Shown piece after piece: positions 38,638 to 52,869 of a stretch of 64,000 bases of DNA (position 1 is the first letter of the stretch; the number at the start of each line of letters is the position of its first letter). A program made the position numbers and the translations under genes. The stretch comes from Rhizophagus sp. LPA8_4_AMF (taxonomy: Eukaryota > Glomeromycota > Glomeromycetes > Glomerales > Glomeraceae), in the NCBI GenBank assembly GCA_021464525.1, contig JADRCO010000039.1, forward strand, positions 1-64,000, written 5' to 3'. A model generated the notes under the pieces. It made no database searches. It was not told the origin of the DNA and saw nothing but the letters and a program-made list of their open reading frames with translations.

Positions 38638-40262
38638 CTATAGCGCAATCCTTTTTTCATCCGGTAGGAATTCTCTTTTACAATTAAACCCTCTCTCTGA
38701 GCTAAAGGCTTCACATTTAAGCATTTCCATTTCTACCTTACTATTATTAGTGATTAATTTTAAAATAGATCTCGTGACATAAAGTTTTAAATATCGATTA
38801 CAATCATCATTTTTCATCAGGTGTGATAACTTGTCGGTATTTGATAACGCTTCTAAAGTACACTTGTTACCATCTATTTCAAATGCGCAAGTATCTGGTG
38901 AATGAACTATTGTAACAATTTCCTCCGAAGCTTTGATAGATTTAGCAATATTTTTAAGTTTTTGTATGTCCTTATCAGATAAAACTAGCTCCAAAACTGG
39001 TCGCAATAATGGCTGCATCCTTGACGGATTTGTGGGTGTAGCGGGATTTGTGGTCGGAGTGGTTGTAGCCGTCATAGGAGATGATGGTGCCCCATATCTA
39101 CAAATTAGATGAATATTATGTAGCTCAACTAACAAAACGTAAACAGTTCCCTCTTTATTTTTATACATTATGTGACTAGTGGATCCCATGGAAATTTCTT
39201 CTGATAATATATCGTCATTATTATTATTATTGTTATAATTATTATTATTCTCTGGTAACAAAACACTAGCAGGCCTAATATCTTTTAAACGAAATAATAT
39301 CTCATTTCTCGCACTTTCTTCTTTAGCAAACCCATTCACTGTCATACTAGATGCTAATAATTTTTCAGTTAATCCTTTTAAATGATAAAATCGGGAATCT
39401 TTGAGTAAATTTTGTCTATGAACTTCATCTTTAATACCAATTTCATATCCTTGAAGATATCGCAAAATATCAGAAAATAATTCCGGATCACGATCAAGTA
39501 TAGGTGGTGGTATTGTTAACGGCAAAGGGGAAGGTGGTATTCCTGATGGTTCCCATCCGTATCCAAAACCTATTAAATATTAATTATTAAGTTATTATTT
39601 ATTTAAAAGTATATATAGCTTTTTTTTTTAATAATTTGAAATAATAATAACCAAAGGAAGTAAAGAAATTTGGTGCATCCCGCTTTTCCAAAATTTCTTT
39701 ATCAACTCGAAAAACTTTTCCTCCAACGTTAACAATATAGTTTGCGCGTAATTGTGCTTTCAATTTCATTAAATTGTAATAAGTTGCATCGGCTATAAGA
39801 TCTGCATAATGATTCTAATGATAATTCAAATATAATGTTATTAATCCAAAAAACGATTAGAAAATATTTTAGTTTTAAAAATAAAAAAAAGAAAAGAGGA
39901 AAAAAAAAAAATTACCTCGTCACGAGGAGTTACATAATAACCTTGCAAATGTTTTACCTAATGGTAATAAATATAAATAAATTCTTCTAAGAAAAACTTT
40001 TTCAACCTTCATCAGGATAATCTTCAAACCCGCAATATTTTGACTTTGTTTTACCACTCACGATATCCTTAAACACTTCTGGATCCCTATCAACGAACAT
40101 AACCTTTGTACGCGACTCTTCTAAGGGAGAAGAGAACACGTCAGTGAAATAGTTCGGACTATCAGAGTAAAGAGCTGTAGTTGACAAATTAAAAGATTTT
40201 CCGCTAACTATTATATTATAAAAACCAGTGGAAGGCGTAGTCTTAAGTGATAAATCCGACAT
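38638..40262 (-). CDS. Tandem BTB (T1-type) protein, Whi2-like
   Basis: Four exons give about 445 residues, from the ATG at 40262. Two BTB/K-tetramerisation-like domains follow one another. The first (residues ~12-105) reads FYNIIVSGKSFNLSTTAL, VMFVDRDPEVFKDI and VKHLQGYYVTPRDE. The second (~115-205) reads NYIVNVGGKVFRVDKEIL, ILDRDPELFSDILRYLQGYE and DSRFYHLKGL. The 'IDRDP-F-IL-YLQGY' core resembles yeast Whi2 and related fungal growth/stress regulators; KCTD proteins share the fold. The C-terminal ~190 residues hold an Asn-rich run (NNNNYNNNNNND), a Thr/Pro-rich stretch and a conserved-looking domain ending KREFLPDEKRIAL. The function is inferred only: probable adaptor. It shares a 203 bp divergent promoter with GET3. 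Confidence 0.8.
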
Positions 40263-40465
40263 CGTAAAGAAAATCGAATATAAAATTTTTTTGATTTTTT
40301 GTACCATTAGCATATATATAGTAAATTATTCTAGCCAAATTTGGTTAGGGTAAAATGAACGTGATAAAAACTTCGAAGTTCAAATCAGTCATTCTATCAT
40401 TCCATACCAATTTTACTAAAATAGAAGAAGACTTGTTTTAACTTTCTCTGTGCACTACTATCAAC
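40263..40465. promoter_or_regulatory. Divergent promoter, BTB gene / GET3
   Basis: 203 bp between opposed ATGs. A TATATATA element at about 40312-40320 lies about 50 bp upstream of the BTB-gene ATG. TCTAGCCAAATTTGGTTAGG near 40330 is an imperfect palindrome and a candidate operator. Confidence 0.45.
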
Positions 40466-42126
40466 ATGTCGCACGAATCCTCTGACGAAGAATTCGAGAA
40501 ACTTGAACCTACCTTACAAAATGTGCTAGACCAAAAATCTTTGCACTGGATATTCGTGGGTGGAAAGGGTGGTGTTGGTAAAACTTCTCTCATCAATTAT
40601 ACACCTCAAGTCTTTGTTTCCTGTTAGCTTCATTTCTTATAAATAATACTCACCTGATGTGGTTCTTTTGATAAGGTAAAACGACTACCTCATGTTCACT
40701 CGCCGTACAATTGAGTAAAGTGAGAGATTCAGTATTACTGATATCAACTGACCCAGCACATAATCTTAGCGATGCTTTCGGACAAAAGTTTAGTAAAGAG
40801 GCAACATTAGTAGAAGGGTTTACAAATTTATACGCTATGGTATTGTGAGCTTTTTAAATGAATTTTGATGTCTTAATTGTGAATATTTGAATTACTTTTT
40901 TTTACACCTTTTAACTTATTACAGGAAATTGATCCAACATCGTCGATTCAAGAGATGCTGGATCAATGTATATATTATTTATTATTTGACAAGTGAGTTA
41001 GTTTAGCATCGTTTGAATATTAATTTTAATTTTGGCTTTCATTTTGTGTTTTTTAGCCGAACAACAAGGTGGTGGAGCTATGGGAGCTATGATGCAAGAC
41101 CTTGCATTTGCCATTCCTGGCGTTGATGAGGCTATGGGATTCGCTGAAGTCATGAAGTAAATATTTTATTTAATTTTTGCAATTTTCAATAAAACAAAAT
41201 TTCTTCGTAAATCATTTTCATTTTCTTTCTTGTTTCTAATTAGTCTATTTAAATCATGATTCGATTTCCAGGCAAGTAAAAACAATGGAATATTCAGTAA
41301 TCATCTTTGATACTGCGCCCACTGGTCACACATTGCGATTTTTGAGCTTTCCAAGTGTTTTAGAAAAAGCACTGGCAAAGATTTCGCAATTAAGTGGACG
41401 GTTTGGGCCAATGTTTCAACAAGTAAGGTTGATTAATTAGAAATTAGAATTATATGGGATAGGGAAAAAAAAATTTTATTTCAAAAGAAAGAAATATATT
41501 TAATAATTATTATGTTATTACAATAGATGTCGGGTATGATGGGATTAAACGCCAATCAAGAAGATATGTTTGGAAAACTTGAAGGGATGCGTGCCATTAT
41601 TACAGAAGTTAATAATCAATTTAAAGATCCAGTAAGTTCTACACATATTATATCTTTGTAATGAGGTTGATACTTATGACTTTCTATACATACAGGAAAA
41701 GACAACATTTATCTGTGTATGTATTTCCGAATTCTTGTCTCTTTATGAGACTGAACGTATGATTCAAGAATTGACTACATACCAAATCGATACTCACAAT
41801 ATCGTTGTAAATCAACTATTATTTCCGCGGAGAGGTATATCTTAAACTATATAGATTTCTTTTTTTTTTTGATTTATTTATTTATTATTCATTCTAATAT
41901 TATTTTTATTTTTAAAGATTCCAATTGCGAACAATGTCTAGTTCGACATAAGATGCAACGAAAATACTTGGATCAAATCTATGATCTTTATGAAGATTTT
42001 CATATTGTGCTAATGCCTCTTTTAACAAAGGAAATACGCGGCACACAAGATATTAAGGATTTTTCGGAAATGTTGGTTAAGCCTTACGTACCTCCTGATG
42101 ATTTATTAATGGATGTTAGTCAATAA
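40466..42126 (+). CDS. GET3: ATPase GET3 (ASNA1/TRC40), tail-anchored protein targeting factor
   Basis: GET3 is the cytosolic homodimeric ATPase that carries tail-anchored membrane proteins to the ER receptor Get1/Get2. About eight exons give roughly 340 residues, normal for the family. The deviant Walker A is [11 protein letters not shown] (residues ~32-42), interrupted by intron 1 between the second G and the invariant K. Switch I is [16 protein letters not shown]; Switch II is [17 protein letters not shown]. The client-binding methionine-rich part includes [10 protein letters not shown] and [20 protein letters not shown]. The zinc-bridging CEQC lies at ~275-278. KQVKTMEYS and NQLLFPRR also match. 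The end is [12 protein letters not shown]. The ATG at 40466 is the first after the promoter and gives an acidic N-terminus typical of fungal GET3. Confidence 0.95.
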
Positions 42127-43576
42127 ATATTTTATGTATAAAGCACTATAAGCATTATAACAAAAAATTCAGTTTAAATGTTGTTATTAAAGGAGTAGCA
42201 AAAAAAAAATATTATCATTATTTTTGTTAGGCCTATTTTTTGTTCGTTTTGTATAAATCATTTTAGTTTATAAAGATTTTTATTTTTATTTTTAATTTAA
42301 AAAAAAAGGCAACAATAGAAAAAATTTTTCATTAATTTTTTTTCCTAACATCTCATAACTATTACTCCTTAAATGAAAATCTATGAAGAAGTGCAATTAA
42401 ATATGTTGTTTATAATATCTGAATTAAACTGCTCTTTATATATTTTATCATAAAAATGGATAGCTCACATTATTTGAAATTTGGTCATATAATTTATGAT
42501 TTTTTCATTGCCATGCAAGAAGGCAGATTTTTGAAGTCAAAAAAAAAAAGATTCACCCTAAAGAAATCCATGCTAACATAAATTTTTAATTGAATGTATT
42601 ATATAATTATTTCTAACATGCTTCTATAAAATTTTTTCACAATTATATATAATAATTAGAATTTTTATATTAAAAACTTGTGTAAGGTACATAATTATTA
42701 AAACTACTTGGTAAAATTATTTTGGCAAGTTTTAGCAATTTGATATTTTCAGAGTTTTGCAAAATTTTGTCATTTTAATTTTTAAAGATATATTTTCTTA
42801 TTACCAAATAAATTTGGCAATAAATAACAAATTATACAAATTAAAATTAGAGGATTAAATTAAATCGAACCTATATATAATTTTTATAATTCATATTTTT
42901 TTTTTTAAAATGCAAAGTAATTTTTATTATTAAAAGATTTAATCCAATCTTTACTACCATTAAAGAATATGATTATATCTCTTTTATCTGGTATTCCTAT
43001 AGTAATATCTGCTATAAAGTTCAAATCTGTAATCTTTCTACCCTGATCTTAGCAGTGGAATACTACTTCATAATGAGAATTGGGATTTATACAGTATCAC
43101 CAAATAATTTGTACTTTAAAGTATTACTATACAAATAAATCTTTTTTTAATAATATAAATGATTTTCTTTTTGGTAATATATTAAAAAAGCAATTACAAA
43201 AATATTTTAAAAAGAAAATAGTAATACTGTAATAATTTAGAATTATAAAAGTATAAAAATATGTTAATTTAATAGGATGCTTTTGGATAATAATGTTAAT
43301 ATTTCAATATTACTATTCAATATTAAACTGTGTTTATTATAAAAAGTATATGATATTTTATATATGATCGGCGCTAATAATTTCTATATTAAGTAATAAC
43401 TGACTAGATTCCGGGTTCGTTGTATTACCGTACATGTATATGCTGCGCCACATTTCCACGTTCTTCATGAAAAAAAGTAAACATTTGATCTCGGTCTGTA
43501 AGTCTAAAGTCTAAACTTTAAATCGATAACTGTTACACACTTTGGCGCACTAATATATTATAAAGTTTGGTTTATC
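42127..43576. other. Gene-free stretch, GET3 to RAD52
   Basis: AT-rich with no intact gene. The first few hundred bases are probably GET3 3' UTR. A minus-strand segment at about 42920-43048 is open for about 43 codons and reads like protein (for example FIADITIGIPDKRDIIIFFN), but has no start, splice sites or recognised family and is bounded by stops. The last ~200 bp are less AT-rich and probably hold the RAD52 promoter. Confidence 0.45.
42920..43048 (-). pseudogene. Possible decayed coding fragment, family unknown
   Basis: The open stretch reads DQGRKITDLNFIADITIG and continues to GSKDWIKSFNN. Its amino-acid mix is unlike translated AT-rich noise in this window (Asp, Gly, Trp and Lys well represented). 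There is a stop just upstream and no ATG. I cannot assign a family. Confidence 0.25.
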
Positions 43577-45788
43577 ATGCGACTTAACGGGGGACACCAA
43601 CAAAGACCATTTAAGGATGAAAAAGAAACTGGCAACGCGTCTCCAGTTTGGGAAGCTACCTCTTATACCTTAGAGGAATACAAAACCATTCAAGCTAACC
43701 TCTCTAAACAATTAGGACCAGAGTATGTTAGCAGTCGTCCAGGTCCCGGAGGTGAAAAACGACATTTAATTTTTCATATTTGTTGCATAGTGAATTGAGA
43801 GAGTTTATTTTTGTAACAAGTAATACAAATTACGTTTAAGGTGGCAAAGTAATTTATTTAGAAGGATGGAAAGCAATGAATTTAGCTAATGATGTCTTTG
43901 GTTTTAATGGATGGTCGTCAAGGATAGTTGATATAACGGTCGATTTTGTACGTTAGTCTTATTTTTCAAAATCTGATCAATTTGCAAGTTTCTAATTTCA
44001 CAATTTATCTCAAGGTTGATTGCAATCACGATACCGGTAAGGTTTCTATTGGCGTAGCGGTAACCTGCAGAGTAACCCTCAAGGATGGGACATATCATGA
44101 GGTAAAAATTATAGTTGTGGAACGCGTTATTTGATAATTGGGATATATACACTTACCTTATACATAGGATATTGGATATGGTTCTTGCGATAATTTGAAA
44201 AGCAAGGCAGGTGCTTTCGAAAAGGTAGATTAAAAAAAAAATTTTTTTTTGGACATTTTGATCAAATCATATAATAAGAAATGTTTGACCTGAAAGGCAA
44301 AAAAAGAAGCGGCGACGGATGCACTAAAGCGTGCTTTAAGAATGTTCGGAAATTTGATGGGTAATTGCATGTATGACAAAAAATATGGACAGGAAATAGT
44401 TAAAGTGAAAGTACCTTCGGTAGGTGTAAATAAACTTCAATAAAATTTAATCAAATTAATTAAAATTATATAATATCCTTATTCAAATTGTTTTCAAGTC
44501 AAAATTTGCTGTTGACGAGTTATATAGGAAAGCAGAATTCGTTCCAAAAGTAATACCTATTCCTGAACCTCCCATAACAATAAATAACACAAAATCAGGT
44601 GGCAATATATATTTAAATCAAAAACAGAAAGAAGACTATAAAATAAAAGAAACACCGACTATTACTCAAAAACTAGCCCAAAATTCCATAAATAGTATAG
44701 AAAATCCAGAAACATCCTTAAATTCAGAACGATTAACAATTAATGATCCAAGTAATAAGGTCTCTGATAATTTATTATTAACGCCAAATATACAAACTAA
44801 GATAACCGATACAAGCAATTCGGAAGGTTTGTTCAAGAAAAATTTTTTTTTTTGTTTTTTGAAAGAATTCTTTAGAAAATACTAATAAAATTGGTTTCAA
44901 TAGGTATAATAAGCCCGTCTGCGATTAAAGCGCAATATGATGGTAAGTTATGTTTACTTTGAGAATAAACAAAATTAATCATAATTTATTTATATAATGT
45001 AATTATTTAGCTTTGGACTCTCAATATGCGCATTTGTTTTCTGAATTCGACAATCTATCGCCGCAAATTGATTCCGTTTTATATGTCGAGCACTCACCAA
45101 GTGAAGATAGGCTGGATTGGTAACATTGATTTTTTTTTATTTTCTTTATTTAACTTATAAATTTCTAGATAACTTACACAAAATTATTTAATTTTATTGC
45201 GAATTAAGTTTTAATAATGCTTCGATTGAACAATCGAGTCATTCACCTTATCCAACACGTATTACACAAAGTCTTCAAGTCTCGTCATTGAATCAGTCCT
45301 TGCAGATGGAACAGAATAAGTTATTATCTAAACCTACGTTGGATAAGAATAATGAGGCTTCACAGTTTGATCCTATTAATGATAAAAATAAGCACAGTCA
45401 ACCTTTTTTAAAAAATAATACTTACAGTTTTAATTCTACGTGGACCAATACAGTTAATATTGAACCATCGAGAATATCTCAAAAAGTTGATAATTTGGAT
45501 TATTCCAAGAATAACGGTAAGGATAATTTCAACTACAATGGAGTTAGGAACGAAAATAATCAAGGTACGAATACTTTGGGAACTACCGGACAAATAACTG
45601 GAATCAAAAGATCTAACAATATATGCAGTATACCGGGGTAAGTTAGCTACGTTTATTTGCAGTTTTAATTATCAATTTATGGTCGGTTTATTTTATTTTA
45701 TTTATTAATTTATCCTTTTTTTTTATAAATAAATGCTAGTAACTATGGATATACAGGACAAGTGGCAAAAAGACCCAGAGCAGTTTGA
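43577..45788 (+). CDS. RAD52: DNA repair and recombination protein RAD52
   Basis: RAD52 anneals single strands and mediates RAD51 loading in homologous recombination. About ten exons give roughly 430 residues. The N-terminal annealing ring domain is complete: [100 protein letters not shown] and [20 protein letters not shown]. These match the family closely, including the basic and aromatic DNA-contact regions. After residue ~190 the protein becomes a poorly conserved Ser/Asn-rich tail, as in other fungi, which would carry RPA- and RAD51-binding segments; I cannot place these. It ends in a basic KRPRAV that may serve in nuclear import. The start is the ATG at 43577. Confidence 0.93.
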
Positions 45789-46090
45789 TAATATAATTCA
45801 TGTTTCTATGCAGTTTTCAATAATTTATGAATAAAAATAAACAAGCACAAATGTGATTTTAAAACAAATATTGCAAATATAAAATTTTCTTTTTCTATAA
45901 ATATTTCGTTTTGAACCGGCATTTGCAGTTTAAAGAAGAAGAAAAAATTTCACAAACCTTTTCTTTTTATTATTTGGTCGATCCTTAATGATAAAATTAG
46001 TAAATATCACATGACTAAAATATTACATAAGGAGCAGTTAATAACAAAGTAATCCGTTCTCATAATAAAATTTCTCTTGTAAACGACATT
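45789..46090. other. Short intergenic, RAD52 to CEF1
   Basis: About 300 bp between two genes on the same strand. It should contain the RAD52 terminator (ATAAAAATAAA near 45830) and the CEF1 promoter. Nothing else is recognised. Confidence 0.5.
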
Positions 46091-49094
<3,004 letters not shown>

Positions 49095-49785
49095 ATGCAA
49101 AAATGCATATATGATATATATTCTATATTTTATTTGAATGATAGTTTATAGTGATTTTTATATAAAGATATATTGTGGCAAAATAAAATTTTTCTATTTA
49201 TTTTAATAATCATAGAATATGCAAATAACATATAATACATCAAATTATGCGATTTTCGCGTGGTATAAAAAATTAAAATTGATTTTTTACTAAATTGCAA
49301 AATTTGTAAAATTTGTCTAATAAAAGTGTTGTAATAAAAATAACCATAGATTTGGTTGGTCAGTGGAGAATTAAAATATATATTAGAAATAAATCTAACT
49401 TAATAAAATAAGTTTATATAAAAATACAATTTATTAATCATAGCTATTGATATTGATAAATTAAATCTACTTTCTATGATCACATTACTTTTATAAATCG
49501 AAAGATAATTAATTCAATTTATTGATGTGTTGAAAATTGGTAATTTGTTTTTATAAAAAATGATTATTTCAACAATTGATCATTATAGAAATAGTACTTA
49601 ATAGAACTTTAGAAAATTACAAGTATTTCCTATTTGTCTTTCCAACCTGAATATTTTATTACAGGAATACAAAATTCATAAACAATTTATTCAATTATTT
49701 TGGTTGTCTTTCACTCTTTTGCATAATAATTAATATACCAAATGTTCATGCATTGGATGAAATATATAAATATCTGAATAATTAA
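49095..49785. other. Convergent intergenic, CEF1 / PARP-Deltex gene
   Basis: 690 bp of AT-rich DNA between two stop codons. AATAAA at about 49180 is a likely CEF1 polyadenylation signal. No gene or repeat family was recognised. Confidence 0.5.
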
Positions 49786-51915
49786 CTATAACAAATCTCT
49801 TAAAAACAAAAGAATTCCTTTCCCATCCAACTCCAAAGAAACTCGGTCTTCGTAAGTTGAATCAGGGAAACCAAATCCACCATCGATTGATGTCTTATGA
49901 TGTATACCATTCCAAGTTATAACATCAGACATGTTTGTTGTAAGAGAAGTGCCTACTGTAAAGGTGTGATGATAATAAAAAGCTGCGACCATACGTATGA
50001 ATAAAAGTGGACCCCATTTTAAATAAATCGGACAAACAGCGGTCCGAGTAGCACCTTTAAAAGGTTTTCCTGGTGCTGCATGACAAGGAAGTTGTGCCCC
50101 ATGAGGAATTGAATAACATATGAACCAAGCGCCAAATTTTTCACTAAAGGAATATGCCATCTCTCCATCCGGCATCGGGCCTATTGGAGGTGGTGCCATA
50201 GGATCATGGCAAGGAGTCTTACAATTTGGACATATCATTTGTGATGAAGGCATATACAACCATGTCTCTATACAAGATCTGTGAAAAATGTGGGGACAAT
50301 TGTTCATTTTTACAACATCTAAAGGTTGATTAAAAGTTACTACCGATTCTGCACATATAGTACAGCTTTCCTGTGATGTAACCGCTTCTTGAAGCCGATC
50401 TTGTGTAGCCAAAGAAATAACCTGATTCAAATTAATAGATCTCGACATTTCAACATTTCGCCTTCTAGCATATACAATTCCTTCATAGCTATTAAGATTT
50501 TTTAACATATTATTGAAACCCTGGTCTAATTCCGAAGAAGACATATTTGGTTGTTTTGACATAACAAGATCTAAATATGTCTTTAGGTGTGGATAAATTC
50601 CATTTGGTTTTTTTACTGGCCAGAATTGTTTATCAGCCATCGCTGTACCATAAAAGTCGGAGATTTTTCCTGATAAATTAACCTGTCGTTCCCATTGTTG
50701 TACCATTCCTTGTGCTTTACGAATAGTCCATTGACTCTCTGTTTGTACATTCGTAGATTTTGAAACGGATGACTTAGCAAATGGAGTAAACAGTGTAATA
50801 GATGGTAATTGAGGTACATTTCGATTAAAATTCGTTGGAAGTGGAGGAAAATTGAAAGTAGTCGGTGAATGATGTGATGTATAATTAAATCCATTAGGGT
50901 TTAAACTAAAAGCAGAATTAAAATGGGGTGACGTGTTTATAGGCATTTTAAAATTACTTTGATTTGATGCAGCAAATGAATTAAATCCCGCTATTGAACT
51001 AATTGCTGGTATGAAAGGGTGAGGGTTATTTTCCTGATTTTCAGATTTATCATAATATATTGCCAAAATCGGAAGTACTTGGTCGTTATCGTATACTACA
51101 TATTCGTCGGCCGTGGAAACATAATGTTTGACGCTGTGAAATCCCTTAGGGGGATACTTGGTATTTGGGTTTACAGACTTATTTGTCGTGTTATCGAATA
51201 TTTTTCCAAGGGCAGTTACGCAAACGACTAATGCTCTTTTTGTAGGGTTATGGTTATAGCGACTAGCAAAAATATCACATTTTACAAAACTCGGAGATAA
51301 ATATATTGCGGGCCCGCAATTACCATATTCCTTTGAGAAACGACCATCCTTTAGTTCAAGAAAAAATAATTAGTTCCTCTTTTTTTTTCAAACAAAGAAT
51401 AATTAACAAAATTAACAAAATTAATAAATTGTTATTTAAATTATCAAAAGAAAAATAATTACACGTACTAAACCGTGTTCCAATATAGATATAACATTTT
51501 CTGGTTGTGTTCCATGAAATAAGACTGTATCCTTAAACGCCGTTTCAAAATTAGTTTGAAACCGCGCCTCTCTCTCTCTTTCTATGGTCTGTTGTAAATT
51601 CTTATATTGCTGATACCTATTTGAAAAGGAAAAAAGGCCTGGTTTAAGACAATTCTAAAACTCCAGCGTGCTATAACATCATATCTACCTTTCCCAAACA
51701 GTTCGATTTTGTAAGATTGAAATCGAAGTAATTTTACAAGAAACTTCTTTTAGTTGTTCTCCAAAATAAGCGGCAATGTCTATATATAATTGATCATCCT
51801 TAGAAAGTTCGATATTTGTCGGTGGCTTCGTATACGAAACGCAGAAATAGTCGCGAACTCGATCTAAAATCAACTTTCCGTCTTCAAGCTGATATTCTCT
51901 TTTGCCGCTGCTCAT
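49786..51915 (-). CDS. PARP catalytic domain - RING-H2 - Deltex C-terminal (DTC) fusion protein
   Basis: Three exons (51689-51915, 51463-51616, 49786-51348) join in frame to 647 residues. Residues ~50-227 form a PARP-type ADP-ribosyltransferase domain: CKITSISILQNRTVWERYQQ, then LFHGTQPENVISILEHGL (H110), GNCGPAIYLSPSFVKCDIFA (Y143) and ADEYVVYDNDQVLPILAIYY (E209). The H-Y-E triad is therefore complete. Residues ~230-330 are a Ser/Asn/Pro-rich linker; ~330-430 are charged, with no family recognised. A RING-H2 finger follows, with ligands C456, C459, C478, H480, H483, C486, C500 and C503. Residues ~515-641 match the DTC domain of Deltex ligases, notably FTVGTSLTTNMSDVITWNGI and IHHKTSIDGG. DTC domains bind ADP-ribose or NAD+. 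Of the usual ADP-ribose contacts, the His of IHHKT (about 610/611) and Glu633 are kept, while the His/Tyr before GYPD is Phe619. Expected role: ubiquitination linked to ADP-ribosylation. Confidence 0.9.
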
Positions 51916-52239
51916 TTTGATTAGAGGAGACCAAACGAAATATGGAATTTTTTATAGCGAATTAACTCCGGCAATATCTCGCCACTGCCCGATTTACCCG
52001 TAATTTTTTGACTGCGGGTAATATACTACGCCAAATAACGCTTAAAAATTTATAATAGAAAAATTTATATAAATATCACGTGAAATCATTAAGGAATTAA
52101 ATTTACAAGATCATATTATATTATGAGAACTACTGTATTATCAGATAAAGAAATTATAAGTATAATAATTCCAAATCCTGAAAATGATAATACAAAAGAG
52201 AATGAAAATTTAGAAAAACATTATTATTAATAAAGAAGT

Positions 52240-52345
52240 TTTAAGGAATTTATAAAAATAATTAAAAAGAAATCTTTCGTTTTTGTGAATATTCGTTATA
52301 GTGGTTGGAACCGGGTTCACTATAACGCGCTTTGACTGTATTTTA
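52240..52345. mobile_element. Tigger/pogo-like transposon terminus (remnant)
   Basis: GTTATAGTGG and TTCACTATAAC form inverted arms around GGAACCGG at about 52295-52327, followed by GCGCTTTGACTGTATTTT. Read on the minus strand the end is TACAGTCAAAGCGCGTTATA, in the style of Tigger-like termini and matching the TGACTGTATTTT end at about 268-280. Only one end is recognisable and no transposase is seen. Confidence 0.4.
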
Positions 52346-52869
52346 TATATCTTTTAAAAACTGATAAATTTCTAAGCTTTTATGATTTGATTGTTTTAAA
52401 TAGGTAAACCTTCTCTTCAAGAATCTTTCCCGCTAAATCTTTTATTATGCTTTTACAATACACAAATTCTGGTTTAAGCTCTTATTTTATTCTGGATAAA
52501 ATGCTTTTTCAAGTTCTTTAAATTATAAACATCAGGAGTCTTGTAGATTTAGCACTAATTTAGCTAATATTATATTTTAAATTTTTAAATTGTGCAATGT
52601 TAAAAATGGACGTCTCCTTTAAATAAATACATACAGGAGATGCATCAATTATCATCGCGTCTTTTTCTTTTAAATCAGATTTAAAATTAGCCATTGTCTC
52701 CTTTTCCGATATCCTTAAATCTTTAATTTTTCATGTTTAATATGCTTCCATGAGGTAAATATATGGTATTTGATGAAAATTTGTAATTTGGAGCAAAGAA
52801 AACATATTTTAGATGGTGGCAATAGGTTTCTTGAATATGTAATTGTCAAAATTCTCAAAATTCTATATT

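Noticed and set aside
52122-52230. Small ATG frame (about 35 codons) between PARP-Deltex and RAD23
   Set aside because: Short, Asn/Glu/Ile-rich and adjacent to a transposon end; no family, so kept only as part of the remnant region.
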